Source: Natrinema caseinilyticum (GTDB taxonomy: Archaea; Halobacteriota; Halobacteria; Halobacteriales; Natrialbaceae). From it: a stretch of 64,000 nucleotides of DNA. Location of the stretch: positions 2,601,369 to 2,665,368 of the forward strand of contig NZ_CP100445.1 in the NCBI RefSeq assembly GCF_024227435.1, written 5' to 3'. Of the stretch, positions 50,776-60,272 are shown piece by piece; the first letter of the stretch is position 1; the number at the start of each line of letters is the position of its first letter. The notes under the pieces were generated by a model, which saw only the letters and a list, made by a program, of their open reading frames with translations, had not been told where the DNA came from and made no database searches. Position numbers and translations under genes: made by a program.

Positions 50776-53156
50776 ATGGATCTCAATCCGTGGGAGGCTC
50801 TTCCGGGCATTCGTCGCAGCTATGCACTCCGGTTCGGTTCCGCGCTCGCCGTCGTCTTTCTCGTCGTCGGGGTGTTCGGCGGTACATATACGCGCAGACG
50901 GGCACCGAACTCCGGTCCGACGTCGAGGCTCAACTCGTCAGCGACGCACAGAAGGACGCGAACCGGCTCGATATCTGGTTTCGATCGACCGAACGGTATC
51001 TCGAAACGCTTCCCCGCTCGGTCGCGTTTCGCAACGACGATCGAGTCGCGATCACCGATGCGTTACACCGGATGAACGATCGGGTTGCATTCGAGGGTGC
51101 GTACTACGTCGACGCGGAGACGGACGAGGTGTACGCGACTGCCGGGACGAACGCGGTCATCGACGACGACGATCGATTCAGCGACACGCTCGCTGCACAG
51201 CTCTCGAACGCGAGTGATGACGGTTCGCAGGTCGTCTTCTCCGAGCCGTTCGAGACCGGCGACGGTCGACCCGCCATGCTCGCCGTCAGCCACGTGCCGG
51301 GCGATTCCGATCACGTCGTCGTCCTCGACCGGAGCGGCAGCGTCGTCCTCGCTGAGGATCGATCGCTGCTCCTTCGGGACGACGTTTTCGATCCGGCGGC
51401 CCTCGCGGCGGACGACGGAACGACGACGCTCGCGTCCGACGACGAAACCGGATCGGACGACACCGTCGTCGGGTTCGCGTCGCTCGAGAACGAGGGCTGG
51501 ACGCTGACGTCCCGCGTTCCGGCGTCCCAGGTCTATTCGATCCAATCGGATATTTCACGGCAGATCCTCGCGATGCTCGCCGTCGTCTTCGGCAGTCTCG
51601 TCTTGCTCGGCGCCTCTATCGGTCGGAGTACGGCGAGTTCGCTTCGGGACCTCTCCGAGCGGGCGGCCGCCATCGAAAACGGCGACCTCGAGGGCTCCCT
51701 CGAGTCGAGCCGGTCCGACGAACTGGGCGACCTCTATCGGTCGATCGACAGGATGCGTCGGTCACTTCGCGAGCGCATCGCCGAGACCGAGGCGGCGCGA
51801 ACCGACGCCGAACGGGCCCGCTCCGAGTCGGAACGGTTCTCCAGTCACCTCGTGCGGACGGCCGACGAATACGGCGAGACGATGCGCGCCTGCGCCGACG
51901 GCGATCTCACGCGGCGACTCGAGCCGGACGGAGAGAGCGAGGCGATGGAGACGGTTGCGGCGGCGTTCAACGCGATGATGGACGACATAGAGGCGACGGT
52001 GGCCGCGACGCGGGCCTTCGCCGACGCGGTCGACGAGGCCGCCGAGTCGACGGCTGACGGCGTCGTCGGGGTCCGATCGGCCTCCGAACAGGTGACGACG
52101 TCCGTACAGCAGATCGCAGACGGTGCCGAGCGACAGAGCGATCAGCTCGGGGCCATCAGCGACGAAATCGACGAACTCTCGACGACGACCGAGGAGATCG
52201 CCGCCACCTCGTCGGAGGTCGCCATCCTCGCGGAACGGACCGCGGCGACGAGTACGAACGCCCGCCGTGCGGCCCAGCGTGCGATCGCCGGAATGAACGC
52301 GATCGAGGGCGAAGCGACCGACGCCGTCTCGGAAGTCGATCGGCTCGAAGGCGAGATCGAGGCGATCGACGAACTCCTCGAGTTCATCGGCGAGATGTCG
52401 GCCCAGACGAACATGTTGGCGCTCAACGCGAGCATCGAGGCCGCACGCTCGAGTTCCGAGGACGCGCAATTCAGCGCCGTCGCGGACCAGGTCAAGTCGC
52501 TCGCCTCGGATACCCAGGAGGCGGCCACGGACATCGAGGATCGGCTCGATCGGGTTCGTCGCCAGACCGAACAGGTCGCGGCCGTGGTCCGAGAGACCAA
52601 CGATCGAATCGTGGACAACCGCAGTGCGGTCGAGACGACCGTCGACGCGCTCGAGGAGATCTCGACGTTCGCCGAGGAGACTAACGACGGTGTCCAGGAG
52701 ATTTCTGCGGCGACCCAACAGCAGGCCGGGGCGACACAGGAGGTCGTGATGATGACCGAGGACGTCACGGCGATCAGCGAAGAGACCAGCGCCGAGGCCG
52801 AGACGGTCGCCGCCGCCGCCGAAGAGCAGACGTCGTCGCTCGTCGCGGTGTCACACACTGCGACCTCGTTGTCCGAGCGGGCGCGGGAACTCTCCGATGC
52901 GCTCTCGTCGTTCGAGGTCTCGGTCGAGCCGTCGGGTCCGAGTGGAATCGAACCCGTGACGATCGGCGGGGTCCGCGAACTCCCCGCGACCGACGATTAC
53001 GTCGACGAGACGGCCGGTCCCGACGACGACGCGGTCCGCGTCAGCGACGATGCGACTGATGGCGACGACGCGGTCGACGCCAGCGACGATGCGACCACCC
53101 CGGAAGGCGGATCGGCCGCGGCCGCTCGAGAGTTCGACTGGACCAGCCCCGAGTAA
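50776..53156 (+). pseudogene. Methyl-accepting transducer (Htr-type), frameshifted
   Basis: MDLNPWEALPGIRRSYALRF and a first membrane helix (about 15-36) lie in one frame; at 50881 the reading must shift by one base to continue YIYAQTGTELRSDVEAQ. A lost base in GGC-GG-TAC explains it. After that all parts are present: a Cache-like outer domain, a second membrane helix (about 50 codons after 51500), HAMP domains, and the coiled signalling tip NMLALNASIEAARSSS. Such proteins relay signals to CheA for taxis. If the shift is real the helix and the rest are uncoupled; if a sequencing error, the transducer is complete. Confidence 0.8.
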
Positions 53157-53617
53157 TCGCCGTCCGATGCCCTCGCCGCGAGACACTCGCTGATTTCTCG
53201 TCGGTGGTTCGCAGTCGTCCGCGTCCGTTCGACACGGGTGCCCCCTCTCAGCGTCCGGTCTCACCGCTCGAGATGACCGGGGGCGACGACGGTCGCGACG
53301 GCGGAACTCGACAGGTTACGAGACGACCCGGAACCGTTCGTCGTCGAGCGCGCACGCGCCGCAACCGGTTCGCGACGGGCGCGACGGGCGACCGTGAACC
53401 CCGACGGGGTCGGGACCGTCGAAGGGATTCGCGGGCCCACGGACGATGTCCTCGAGCAGGTCACGCCACCTGACGGGGCGTGTCCGCAGCGTGGGCTCGC
53501 TCCCCGAGCAGGGCCCTCCGACGTGTCCGCAGTACGAGGCGCCGTCCCGATCGAATCATAGTTTTAGGCCATCCAAAAAATCGAAACGCCTATTATTGTT
53601 TAGGCGAGCCTAAAAAC
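53157..53617. other. Intergenic with iron-regulated promoter at the right end
   Basis: From 53157 to about 53540 only Arg-rich shadow frames are seen. The last 60 bases hold two palindromes (53562-53578 and 53599-53614) around a TATA-like CTATTATT (53589-53596), described separately. Confidence 0.5.
53562..53614 (+). promoter_or_regulatory. Two iron-box palindromes around a TATA box
   Basis: TTTTAGG-CCA-TCCAAAA (53562-53578, imperfect) and TTTAGGC-GA-GCCTAAA (53599-53614, perfect 7-bp arms) lie about 36 bp apart on either side of a TATA-like CTATTATT. The right one is 4 bp before an ATG. The sequence matches the operator type of haloarchaeal DtxR-family iron regulators (SirR/Idr). Confidence 0.7.
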
Positions 53618-53773
53618 ATGCAATTCGATCCTGTGAACGCCCAGAGTCCCACGCGTCGCGAGTACGTGACGTACGGCGGGACAGCAGTAGTCGGCTCAGT
53701 ACTCGCGGGCTGTACGGATAACGGGACCTCCGAACGATCGCCGGCCGACGGTTCGGTCTTCGCCATCGCTTAG
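53618..53773 (+). pseudogene. Truncated siderophore-binding lipoprotein (51 residues)
   Basis: MQFDPVNAQSPTRREYVTYG followed by AVVGSVLAGCTDNGT is the Tat signal and lipobox of an iron-siderophore substrate-binding protein. The frame ends after a short linker (stop at 53771-53773), where normal proteins begin a domain of about 330 residues. It is convergent with the intact binding-protein gene and overlaps its stop. It looks like the stump of a second binding protein that kept its iron-controlled promoter. Confidence 0.6.
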
Positions 53774-54903
53774 AGGGTGCCGTTGACGATGTCGCCGACC
53801 CGCTGTCGGTCGTAGAGCGCTTTCTCGACGCCGTAGACCTGTTTGGCCGCTCGTTCGGTGACGACGAGGTTCGTGATCGGTCCCTGGTAGAGCGGACCGC
53901 CGCGGTACACGTCGCCGTTTTCGACGGCGGTCAGCTTGCTGGCGACGCTGTCGGATTCCATCTGCGAGACGACGGCCTCCTGGAACTCCGACGCGCTCTT
54001 CGCTTCCTGCCCGCGGAAGAGGATGATGTCGGGATCGATCTCGAGTAGCGTCTCGTAGCCGACCGAACCGCGGGTGCTGTGGAAGTCGCGGACGTCCGTT
54101 TCGGCGAACGCGTCGACGACCTCGAGGTCGCGCCACTGCTTGAAACTCGTCCCCTCGCCGATCAGGTACGGGGAGAACGAGCCCATGTCGTCCGCGGTCG
54201 CCCACATGATGGCGACGGTCGGGCGCTGTCCCTCCGGCGGGACGATGTCGGCGACGTTCGACTGGAGGTCCTCGTGGACTTTCTCGAAGGCGTCGTACCG
54301 TTCCTGCTCCTGAAACACCTGTGATAGCTTCTCGAACGCCTCCAGCAACGTCAGATACTCGTAGTCGTGCCACTCGTAGCCGGTCGAAAAGATACTGTTG
54401 CCGAAGAAGGGCGTTCCGGTGGCCTCGATTCGATCGATGTCGTCCCGGTCCCAGTCGTCGGTCCGTCCGATGATGAAGTTCGGATCGTTGACGAACACGT
54501 CCACGTCTTCGCTCAGCGTCAGGAACTCTTCCGCGGTCAGTTCGTCGCCCCACAGCGACTTCGTATCGCTCTCGTCGACGCTCACGTCGGGGATATCGTC
54601 GTAGTACTGCGTGTGATAGCGTCCGGTGAGGTAGACGGCCGCCGGCGGCTCCTGGCCGAGTGCGATCCCCATGTCGGCCCAGCTGCCGTTGTTGGCGGCC
54701 CACGTTTCCGGGACGCCGTCGAATTCGACCTCGCCGACCGGCGGCATCGAGACCGTATACGGGCCACCGTTCGAGGAGTCGCTGCCGTTTCCGCCGTTTC
54801 CGCTGTCTCCGTCGCCGATGCAGCCGGCCATGGCACCCATGCCGGCGATCGCTCCGCTCGTCCGAAGCACGGTTCGTCTCGACAACAGCCGTTGGTCGCT
54901 CAT
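53770..54903 (-). CDS. Iron-siderophore ABC transporter, binding lipoprotein
   Basis: The 377-residue protein starts with a twin-arginine signal (LSRRTVLRTSG) and a lipobox AMAGC (Cys28), then a Gly/Ser/Asn linker and a periplasmic-binding fold of the FecB/BtuF type (about 55-377), with the long middle helix and VGYETLLEIDPDIILFRGQ. It would bind a ferric siderophore outside the cell and hand it to the permease. An iron-box palindrome lies just before its start (54907-54924), so it has its own regulated promoter. Confidence 0.88.
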   Translation of the reverse strand: MSDQRLLSRRTVLRTSGAIAGMGAMAGCIGDGDSGNGGNGSDSSNGGPYTVSMPPVGEVEFDGVPETWAANNGSWADMGIALGQEPPAAVYLTGRYHTQYYDDIPDVSVDESDTKSLWGDELTAEEFLTLSEDVDVFVNDPNFIIGRTDDWDRDDIDRIEATGTPFFGNSIFSTGYEWHDYEYLTLLEAFEKLSQVFQEQERYDAFEKVHEDLQSNVADIVPPEGQRPTVAIMWATADDMGSFSPYLIGEGTSFKQWRDLEVVDAFAETDVRDFHSTRGSVGYETLLEIDPDIILFRGQEAKSASEFQEAVVSQMESDSVASKLTAVENGDVYRGGPLYQGPITNLVVTERAAKQVYGVEKALYDRQRVGDIVNGTL

Positions 54904-54906
54904 GAG

Positions 54907-54924
54907 TTTTAGGCCAGCTTAAAA
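54907..54924 (-). promoter_or_regulatory. Iron-box palindrome before the binding protein
   Basis: TTTTAGG-CCAG-CTTAAAA lies 4 bp upstream of the ATG, with a TATA-like GTTTAATAC on the minus strand at 54925-54933. The right arm differs from the perfect site by one base. Confidence 0.65.
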
Positions 54925-54956
54925 GTATTAAACACTTCCGGAATCGGCCGATTCAC

Positions 54957-55814
54957 TCACCGATCCGGAAGGGAACGCCGCGGCAAAACCTGAAGTTCAG
55001 GGTCGTATTCGACCGACGCCTCGACACCGAAGACGTCGGCGAGCAACTGTTCGGTCACGACCTCTTCGGGCGGCCCCCAGTCGTAGAGTTCGCCGTCGCA
55101 CATCGCGATCAGGTAATCCGCGAAGCGGGCCGCCTGGGAAATATCGTGGAGGATGACCGCCACGGTAACCCCTTTCTGCACGTTGAGCTGTCGAATCGTT
55201 TCGAGGACGCGGAACTGATGGTGGACGTCCAGAAACGTCGTCGGCTCGTCGAGCAGGAGGACGTCCGTATCCTGTGCGAGTACCATCGCGATCCAGGCCA
55301 GTTGCTTCTGCCCGCCGCTCAGCTGTCCGAGTTCCGCGTTCCGCAGGTGTTCGATACCCGCCAGCTCGAGCGCGCGGTCGACCGCCTCGCGGTCCCCGTC
55401 GTCCACGCTGTCGAAGAACCCCCGGTGGGGGTACCGACCGTGGTAGACGAGGTCCTCCACGGTGATCGACCCGAGCGAGTCGTTCTCCTGGGAGAGAATC
55501 CCCAGTTCGCGCGCCAGTTCCTTTCGACCGAACGAGTCGAGGTCCTCCCCGTGGATCCGGACCGTTCCGGCATCGGGCTCGAGGTGGTTCGAGAGCGCCT
55601 TCAACAGCGTACTCTTGCCGCAGCCGTTCGGACCGACGAGGGCGGTCACCGCCTCCGCGGGAACGTCGAGGCGCGCACACTCGACGATCGGTTCCTCGCT
55701 CGTCGGGTAACTCAACTCGAGGTCGTCGCCTACGAGCGCGCTCTCGACGGCGACGCCGTCCTCGTCGGTTATGCGATCCGGTTCTCCGTTCGCGTCGTGC
55801 CGTGTGCGTGCCAT
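54957..55814 (-). CDS. Iron-siderophore ABC transporter, ATP-binding protein
   Basis: The 285-residue ATPase has Walker A GPNGCGKSTLLKAL (about 58), Q-loop, signature LSGGQKQLAW (about 164) and Walker B DVLLLDEPTTFLD (about 185). It belongs to the FecE/BtuD group. The first 30 residues are an acidic extension. Its ATG overlaps the stop of the permease gene, so both are coupled and transcribed from the iron-boxed promoter at 56927. Confidence 0.92.
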   Translation of the reverse strand: MARTRHDANGEPDRITDEDGVAVESALVGDDLELSYPTSEEPIVECARLDVPAEAVTALVGPNGCGKSTLLKALSNHLEPDAGTVRIHGEDLDSFGRKELARELGILSQENDSLGSITVEDLVYHGRYPHRGFFDSVDDGDREAVDRALELAGIEHLRNAELGQLSGGQKQLAWIAMVLAQDTDVLLLDEPTTFLDVHHQFRVLETIRQLNVQKGVTVAVILHDISQAARFADYLIAMCDGELYDWGPPEEVVTEQLLADVFGVEASVEYDPELQVLPRRSLPDR

Positions 55815-56923
55815 TATAGCTCACCCATCGTTTGCTGCGTGCGCATCAGGTAGAGGAAGTAGGGGCCCCCGACCAGTCCGGTGACGACACCGACCGGCAG
55901 TTGGACGCCGGGCAACGCGAGGCGCGCGCCGACGTCCGCGACGACCATCAGCGCGGGCCCCGCGAAGAGACAGCCGACGATCAGCCGTCGGTAGTCGCCG
56001 CCGACGGTGTTCCGGACGATGTGCGGGACGACGAGGCCGAAGAAGCTGACGATGCCGGCGACGGCGATCGCGACGCTCGCGGCCAGGATGGCGACGACCG
56101 AGAGGAGAAACCGAGTCCGTTCGACGCGCATTCCGAGCGATCGGGCGGTCCGTTCGCCGAGCATCAAGACGTTCAGCTGTCGCGCTCCGCCGATCGCGAT
56201 CGCGATCGAGAACAGCGCCGGCAGGAGTGCGATCCTGACCTGGTCCCAGCGGGTCCCCGTGAGCGATCCCGTCAGCCAGGCGATCGCGGTCTGGACGACG
56301 CCGATGTCGTCCGCGAAGAAGAACAGCCCCTGCTGGAGCGACTGGAAGACCATGTTGACGATGACCCCGGCGAGGACGAGACGGACGGGACTCGTCCCGC
56401 CCTTCCAGGCGATCGTGTAGACGATGAGAAATGCCACCGCGCCCCCCACGGTCGCGATCAGCGGGAGCAACTGTGAGAGCCCGCTGAAGACGATCAGCGT
56501 CGCCAGGACGGCGAATCCCGCGCCGGAGCTAACGCCCAGCACGAACGGACTCGCCAACTCGTTGCGCGTCACGGCCTGGAAGATCGCACCGGAGATCGAA
56601 AGCGTGGCACCGGCAATGATTCCGACCAGTACTCGCGGCAGTCGGAGCTCCCAGACGACGATGCTCCCGGTGCTCATCTCCGGCGTTTCCGTCCCGAGCA
56701 GGAACGACGACCACGCGTCGAGGTTGAAGACGACTGCGGGGTTGAAGACCGCGTGCCAGGTTTCGACGACCGTCATCGAATACTCGCCGAAACTCATCTG
56801 GACGAGTCCGGCGACGACGGTAACGATCGTACTCGCCAGACAAAAGAGGACGAGGGTTCCCGTAACCCATCCCTCCCGCTCTCGAGCGGCTGAGCGTCCT
56901 CCGACCGACGTCACGTCTCCCAT
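55814..56923 (-). CDS. Iron-siderophore ABC transporter, FecCD-type permease
   Basis: The 369-residue protein has about ten membrane helices and the FecCD core: LPRVLVGIIAGATLSISGAI, NELASPFVLGVSSGAGF and GLVVPHIVR. It forms a homodimeric channel with the ATPase encoded next. The start MGDVTSVGG follows directly on an iron-box palindrome (56927-56944). Confidence 0.92.
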   Translation of the reverse strand: MGDVTSVGGRSAAREREGWVTGTLVLFCLASTIVTVVAGLVQMSFGEYSMTVVETWHAVFNPAVVFNLDAWSSFLLGTETPEMSTGSIVVWELRLPRVLVGIIAGATLSISGAIFQAVTRNELASPFVLGVSSGAGFAVLATLIVFSGLSQLLPLIATVGGAVAFLIVYTIAWKGGTSPVRLVLAGVIVNMVFQSLQQGLFFFADDIGVVQTAIAWLTGSLTGTRWDQVRIALLPALFSIAIAIGGARQLNVLMLGERTARSLGMRVERTRFLLSVVAILAASVAIAVAGIVSFFGLVVPHIVRNTVGGDYRRLIVGCLFAGPALMVVADVGARLALPGVQLPVGVVTGLVGGPYFLYLMRTQQTMGEL

Positions 56924-56926
56924 TGC

Positions 56927-56978
56927 TTTTAGGAGCGCCTAAAAGACGTTTAGTCGTTGCGATTTAGGGGCGCCTAAA
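56927..56978 (-). promoter_or_regulatory. Two iron-box palindromes before the permease
   Basis: TTTTAGG-AGCG-CCTAAAA (56927-56944) and TTTAGG-GGCG-CCTAAA (56963-56978) are both perfect inverted repeats, 35 bp apart centre to centre. A TATA-like GACTAAACG (minus strand) lies between them. Both the layout and spacing repeat those at 53562-53614. Confidence 0.75.
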
Positions 56979-57040
56979 AGGTCGTGCGTCGTCCGCTCGG
57001 AAAGCAGCCCACGCCCAGTTCGAGTACCCGCTCGTGACGT

Positions 57041-57406
57041 TCACTCGAGCAGCTCGATTTCGTCGTTCCCGTTCGGGACGGCGCAGATGAACGCGCCCGG
57101 TTCGTCGCCTTCGTTTCGGTACCAGTGGACCGTTCCGGCCGGAATGAGAAGCGAGTCGCCCGCCTCGACGTCGTGTTCCTCGTCGCCGATTCCGACCGTG
57201 TACTCGCCCGCGAGGACGTACTGTTCGTGTTCGACGTCGTTCGTGTGTTTCGGCACCTCGCCGCCGGCCGCGAGGACGAACCGCCGGATCGCGAAGTTCG
57301 GCGCGCCGTGATCGTCGGCGATCAGAACGCCTTTCTCGAGGCCGTCGGCGGCCTCGACCGGTTCGTATTCGATCTCGTCGTCGCGTCGGACCAGTGGCTC
57401 CGTCAT
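57041..57406 (-). CDS. Cupin-domain protein
   Basis: The 121-residue protein is a single cupin barrel. Motif 1 is GGEVPKHTNDVEHEQYVLAG (metal ligands His, His, Glu) and motif 2 is AGDSLLIPAGTVHWYRN (His). Small cupins bind a metal and may be enzymes or sensors; the role is not known. I chose the ATG at 57406, since the longer frame covers a different gene on the same strand. Confidence 0.85.
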   Translation of the reverse strand: MTEPLVRRDDEIEYEPVEAADGLEKGVLIADDHGAPNFAIRRFVLAAGGEVPKHTNDVEHEQYVLAGEYTVGIGDEEHDVEAGDSLLIPAGTVHWYRNEGDEPGAFICAVPNGNDEIELLE

Positions 57407-57453
57407 GGTCTCCAGTCGGTCGCGGATCCACAAAACGATCCGGGTCGACGGCG

Positions 57454-58326
57454 TCACGGTTCTGGAGCGGCCAGCGCGAGGAACCCGACCCCGAAGCAGC
57501 CGGCCAACAGGGCGACGTAGGAGAGGATTACGCGCGCGTCGCCCCCGCGCTCGAATCCGAGGACCGCAGCGCCGACCGCACCGACGAGCGCGCCGACGCC
57601 GAAGACGACGAGGAGGACGCGTTCGATCCGGCTCTGTCGGCTCGTCGGCTGCGTCCCCCGTGTGGCGGCCTCGAGCAGCGGTCTCGCTTCCTCGTAGACG
57701 TCTCGGGGCATCGAGACGTACCCCGGTGCCGTCACCCCTCGCGTCTTGGTTGCGTACGAGAGACGGAGAACGACGGTCCCCGTCCCGGGTAGGCGGTGGA
57801 CGCCGACGGCCGCGAGTTCCTCGAGACCGAACGACTGGTCGTTCACGCGAACCGTTCCCGCCTCGGGATCGATCTCGCCCCAAGAGGTCACCAGCTGCGT
57901 GCCGATCGACGTCCCGGCCAGGATCGAGAGGAACAGTGCGAGCAGCGCCACCGGAGACACCGCGCCGGAGCCAACGATCGTGACTGCACCGGCGAGGACG
58001 CTCACCGCTGCGGGGAGCGGGCGGAGCCGATCGTAACCGGCACGGTCCGTCCACGTCCGTATCGAGGAGCGAGCCGTATCGTCGTCGACCAGTGGGAGCA
58101 CGTAGAGCAACGAGAACGGCCCGCCGATCAGCAAGAACAAGACGAGTAGTGCGAGTTGTCCGTACGCACCGTCTACGGCGGTGAGACCGAGTGCCGCGAC
58201 TACGAGTACGATCACGAGTAGCGTTATCCCGCCGACGAAACCGACCTGCAGGTACAGACAGCACCGACCCACCGTCGATGCCGACGCGCGGCGCGACCAC
58301 GTGACTGCGTCGGGACGATCCGTCAT
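57454..58326 (-). CDS. Membrane protein with PH-like domain
   Basis: The 290-residue protein has two hydrophobic helices (about 25-50, 55-80), another pair (about 105-150), a soluble beta-rich piece (about 153-225: WGEIDPEAGTVRVNDQSFGL and on) resembling the bacterial PH-like domain, and two C-terminal helices (about 238-285). Related haloarchaeal proteins are without function. It ends 47 bp before the cupin start, so the two may be co-transcribed. Confidence 0.65.
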   Translation of the reverse strand: MTDRPDAVTWSRRASASTVGRCCLYLQVGFVGGITLLVIVLVVAALGLTAVDGAYGQLALLVLFLLIGGPFSLLYVLPLVDDDTARSSIRTWTDRAGYDRLRPLPAAVSVLAGAVTIVGSGAVSPVALLALFLSILAGTSIGTQLVTSWGEIDPEAGTVRVNDQSFGLEELAAVGVHRLPGTGTVVLRLSYATKTRGVTAPGYVSMPRDVYEEARPLLEAATRGTQPTSRQSRIERVLLVVFGVGALVGAVGAAVLGFERGGDARVILSYVALLAGCFGVGFLALAAPEP

Positions 58327-58446
58327 TATCTCGCATACGTGTCACTGCTGAATAACTGTATTCTCGGCGGACTCCGCGCTCACCGGCGCGACCGCTGGGC
58401 GGTGTAAAATACTGCAGTCAAGTGCCGATACCGTATCGAATTCGCC

Positions 58447-58641
58447 TTACAGGCGCTCGACGTTCGTCGCGCGCGGGCCCTTGGGGGCCTGCTCGATGTC
58501 GAACTCGAGTTCCTGTCCTTCTTCCAGGTCCGGGCCGCCGATGTCTTCCATGTGGAAGAACACGTCGTCGTCCGCGTCCTCAGTCTCGATGAATCCGTAG
58601 CCGCCAGTGTCGTTGAAGAAATCAACGGTTCCTTTCGCCAT
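58447..58641 (-). CDS. cspA: Cold-shock domain protein
   Basis: The 64-residue protein is a single cold-shock barrel. RNP1 reads GGYGFIETED and RNP2 VFFHMEDI; the ends (MAKGTVDFF and GPRATNVERL) also fit. It binds single-stranded nucleic acid and probably acts as an RNA chaperone. The surface is very acidic, as in other haloarchaeal members. ATG at 58641; the longer frame upstream is not conserved. Confidence 0.93.
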   Translation of the reverse strand: MAKGTVDFFNDTGGYGFIETEDADDDVFFHMEDIGGPDLEEGQELEFDIEQAPKGPRATNVERL

Positions 58642-58752
58642 TGCTTCTAAAGAGAACGGCCCCTCACCCATAAACCCTCCGAATCGACACATCTGCCGAA
58701 TTGGCCAGTATGTGGGACTATACGTCCGGTTTTCGAGTTATTGTCTAATTCC

Positions 58753-58971
58753 TTAGGTACGATCTCCGTCCTCGAGTCGCTGGACGGAGATGGAAATGAA
58801 GTACACCAGGATGAACACCAAAAATCCACCCGAGAGTCCGACGAGTTCTATCGTCCCGACGCCCTCGGGATTGATCACGGCGACGGCCACCATGCCGAGG
58901 ACGAACACCGCGACCATGAATCCCCCGACGGCGTAGTAAAACCCGATATCGGACTCGAGGTACTCGCGCAT
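58753..58971 (-). CDS. Small two-helix membrane protein
   Basis: The 72-residue protein has hydrophobic helices at about 11-32 and 43-62, with a short polar start MREYLESDIG and a charged end QRLEDGDRT. I recognise similar short haloarchaeal proteins but no function. It is divergent from the oxidoreductase gene at 59179. Confidence 0.65.
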   Translation of the reverse strand: MREYLESDIGFYYAVGGFMVAVFVLGMVAVAVINPEGVGTIELVGLSGGFLVFILVYFISISVQRLEDGDRT

Positions 58972-59178
58972 TGCTGTCCGATGCCTTTCGTTCCGAACCG
59001 CAAAACGCTATCGACACGGGTCTGTGTGATCCTGTGGTGGGACTCGTATCGCCCCCGACGCGCCGTCTATCGCATCGTCGATCGGACTGCGAATACCGGT
59101 CCCACAGGAACTCTCCTCTTGGATTTCGAGAGGTTCCGCGAGCCCAACATTGATTTATGGATAGGAGTATAGAAAAGT

Positions 59179-60195
59179 ATGGCAGAAACGAGGCAGTGGC
59201 AACTCGCAAGCCGCCCCGTCGGTGAACCGACCATGGAAAACTTCGAACTCGTCACCGTCGACCGGCCCGAACCCGGTCACGACGAAGTTCTCGTCGAGAC
59301 GCTGTATCAGTCGGTCGACCCCTACATGCGCGGACGAATGCGCGATGCCGAATCCTACGCCGAACCGTGGGACGTCGGCGACCCGATGAAAGCCGGCGTC
59401 GTCGGCGAAGTCGTAGCGTCGAACGCCGACGAGTTCGAGGCTGGCGACGTCGTGACCGGCGACCTCCTCTGGGCGGAACACGCGGTCGCCGACGCGGACG
59501 AACTCCAGAGAGTGAATCCGGACCTCGGTCCGATTTCGACCGCCCTCGGCGTTCTCGGCATGCCCGGCGTGACCGCCTACTGGGGCCTGCTGGACGTCGG
59601 CGATCCAAACCCCGGCGACACCGTCGTCGTCTCGGCGGCCGCGGGTGCCGTCGGTTCCGTCGTCGGCCAGCTCGCCCGAATCAACGGCACGCGCGTGGTC
59701 GGTACCGCCGGCAGCGAGGAGAAAGTCGACTGGCTCACGGACGAACTGGGCTTCGACGCGGCGATCAACTACAAGCAAACGGACGACCTCTCCACCGCGG
59801 TCGCCGAGGCCTGCCCCGACGGCGTCGACGTCTACTTCGACAACGTCGGCGGCCCCATCACCGACGCCGTCTGGCCGCAGCTGAACGACTTCGCGCGGGT
59901 CGCGGTCTGCGGTCAGATCGCGCTGTACAACGCGACCGAGGTGCCGACCGGCCCCCGAAAGCTCGCCCAGCTCATCCAGACTCGAGCGAAAGTCGAGGGG
60001 CTCCTCGTCAGCGACTACCAGGACCGCTGGGGCGAGGCGCTTCAGCGACTCTCCCGGTTCGTTCGCGAGGACGAAATCCGCTACCGCGAGAACGTCGTCG
60101 ACGGCTTCGAGAACGCACCGGACGCGTTCCTCGGGCTGTTCGAAGGCGAAAACATCGGCAAGCAACTGGTCAAGGTCTCCGAGCGAGAGGCGTAA
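59179..60195 (+). CDS. NADP-dependent oxidoreductase, CurA/PGR-type
   Basis: The 338-residue protein belongs to the zinc-free medium-chain reductases related to prostaglandin reductase and E. coli CurA, which reduce enone double bonds with NADPH. The start MAETRQWQLASRPVGEPT matches the family, YMRGRM binds substrate, and AAAGAVGSVVGQLARINGTR is the NADPH-binding loop (about 154-173). VYFDNVGG is a further family motif. It stands alone between divergent and convergent neighbours. Confidence 0.93.
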   Translation: MAETRQWQLASRPVGEPTMENFELVTVDRPEPGHDEVLVETLYQSVDPYMRGRMRDAESYAEPWDVGDPMKAGVVGEVVASNADEFEAGDVVTGDLLWAEHAVADADELQRVNPDLGPISTALGVLGMPGVTAYWGLLDVGDPNPGDTVVVSAAAGAVGSVVGQLARINGTRVVGTAGSEEKVDWLTDELGFDAAINYKQTDDLSTAVAEACPDGVDVYFDNVGGPITDAVWPQLNDFARVAVCGQIALYNATEVPTGPRKLAQLIQTRAKVEGLLVSDYQDRWGEALQRLSRFVREDEIRYRENVVDGFENAPDAFLGLFEGENIGKQLVKVSEREA

Positions 60196-60240
60196 CCAGC
60201 ACGACGCCTTCGACGTGGTATCGGATTCGATACGGACGGT

Positions 60241-60272
60241 CAGTCCGTCAGTCCGTCAGTCCGTCAGTCCGT
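60241..60272. repeat. 8-bp tandem repeat, four copies
   Basis: CAGTCCGT is repeated four times without change, across the stop codon of the permease gene (stop at 60256-60258). Because every copy can supply a stop, a change in copy number would only alter the last residues. Confidence 0.85.

Noticed and set aside
57041-58345. A 434-codon minus-strand frame covering two genes
   Set aside because: It is the cupin gene read together with a shadow of the neighbouring membrane protein gene; the cupin starts at 57406.
60241-60272. 8-bp tandem repeat as a phase-variation switch
   Set aside because: The repeat lies over the stop codon and every copy number gives a stop within a few residues, so no on/off switching is possible.
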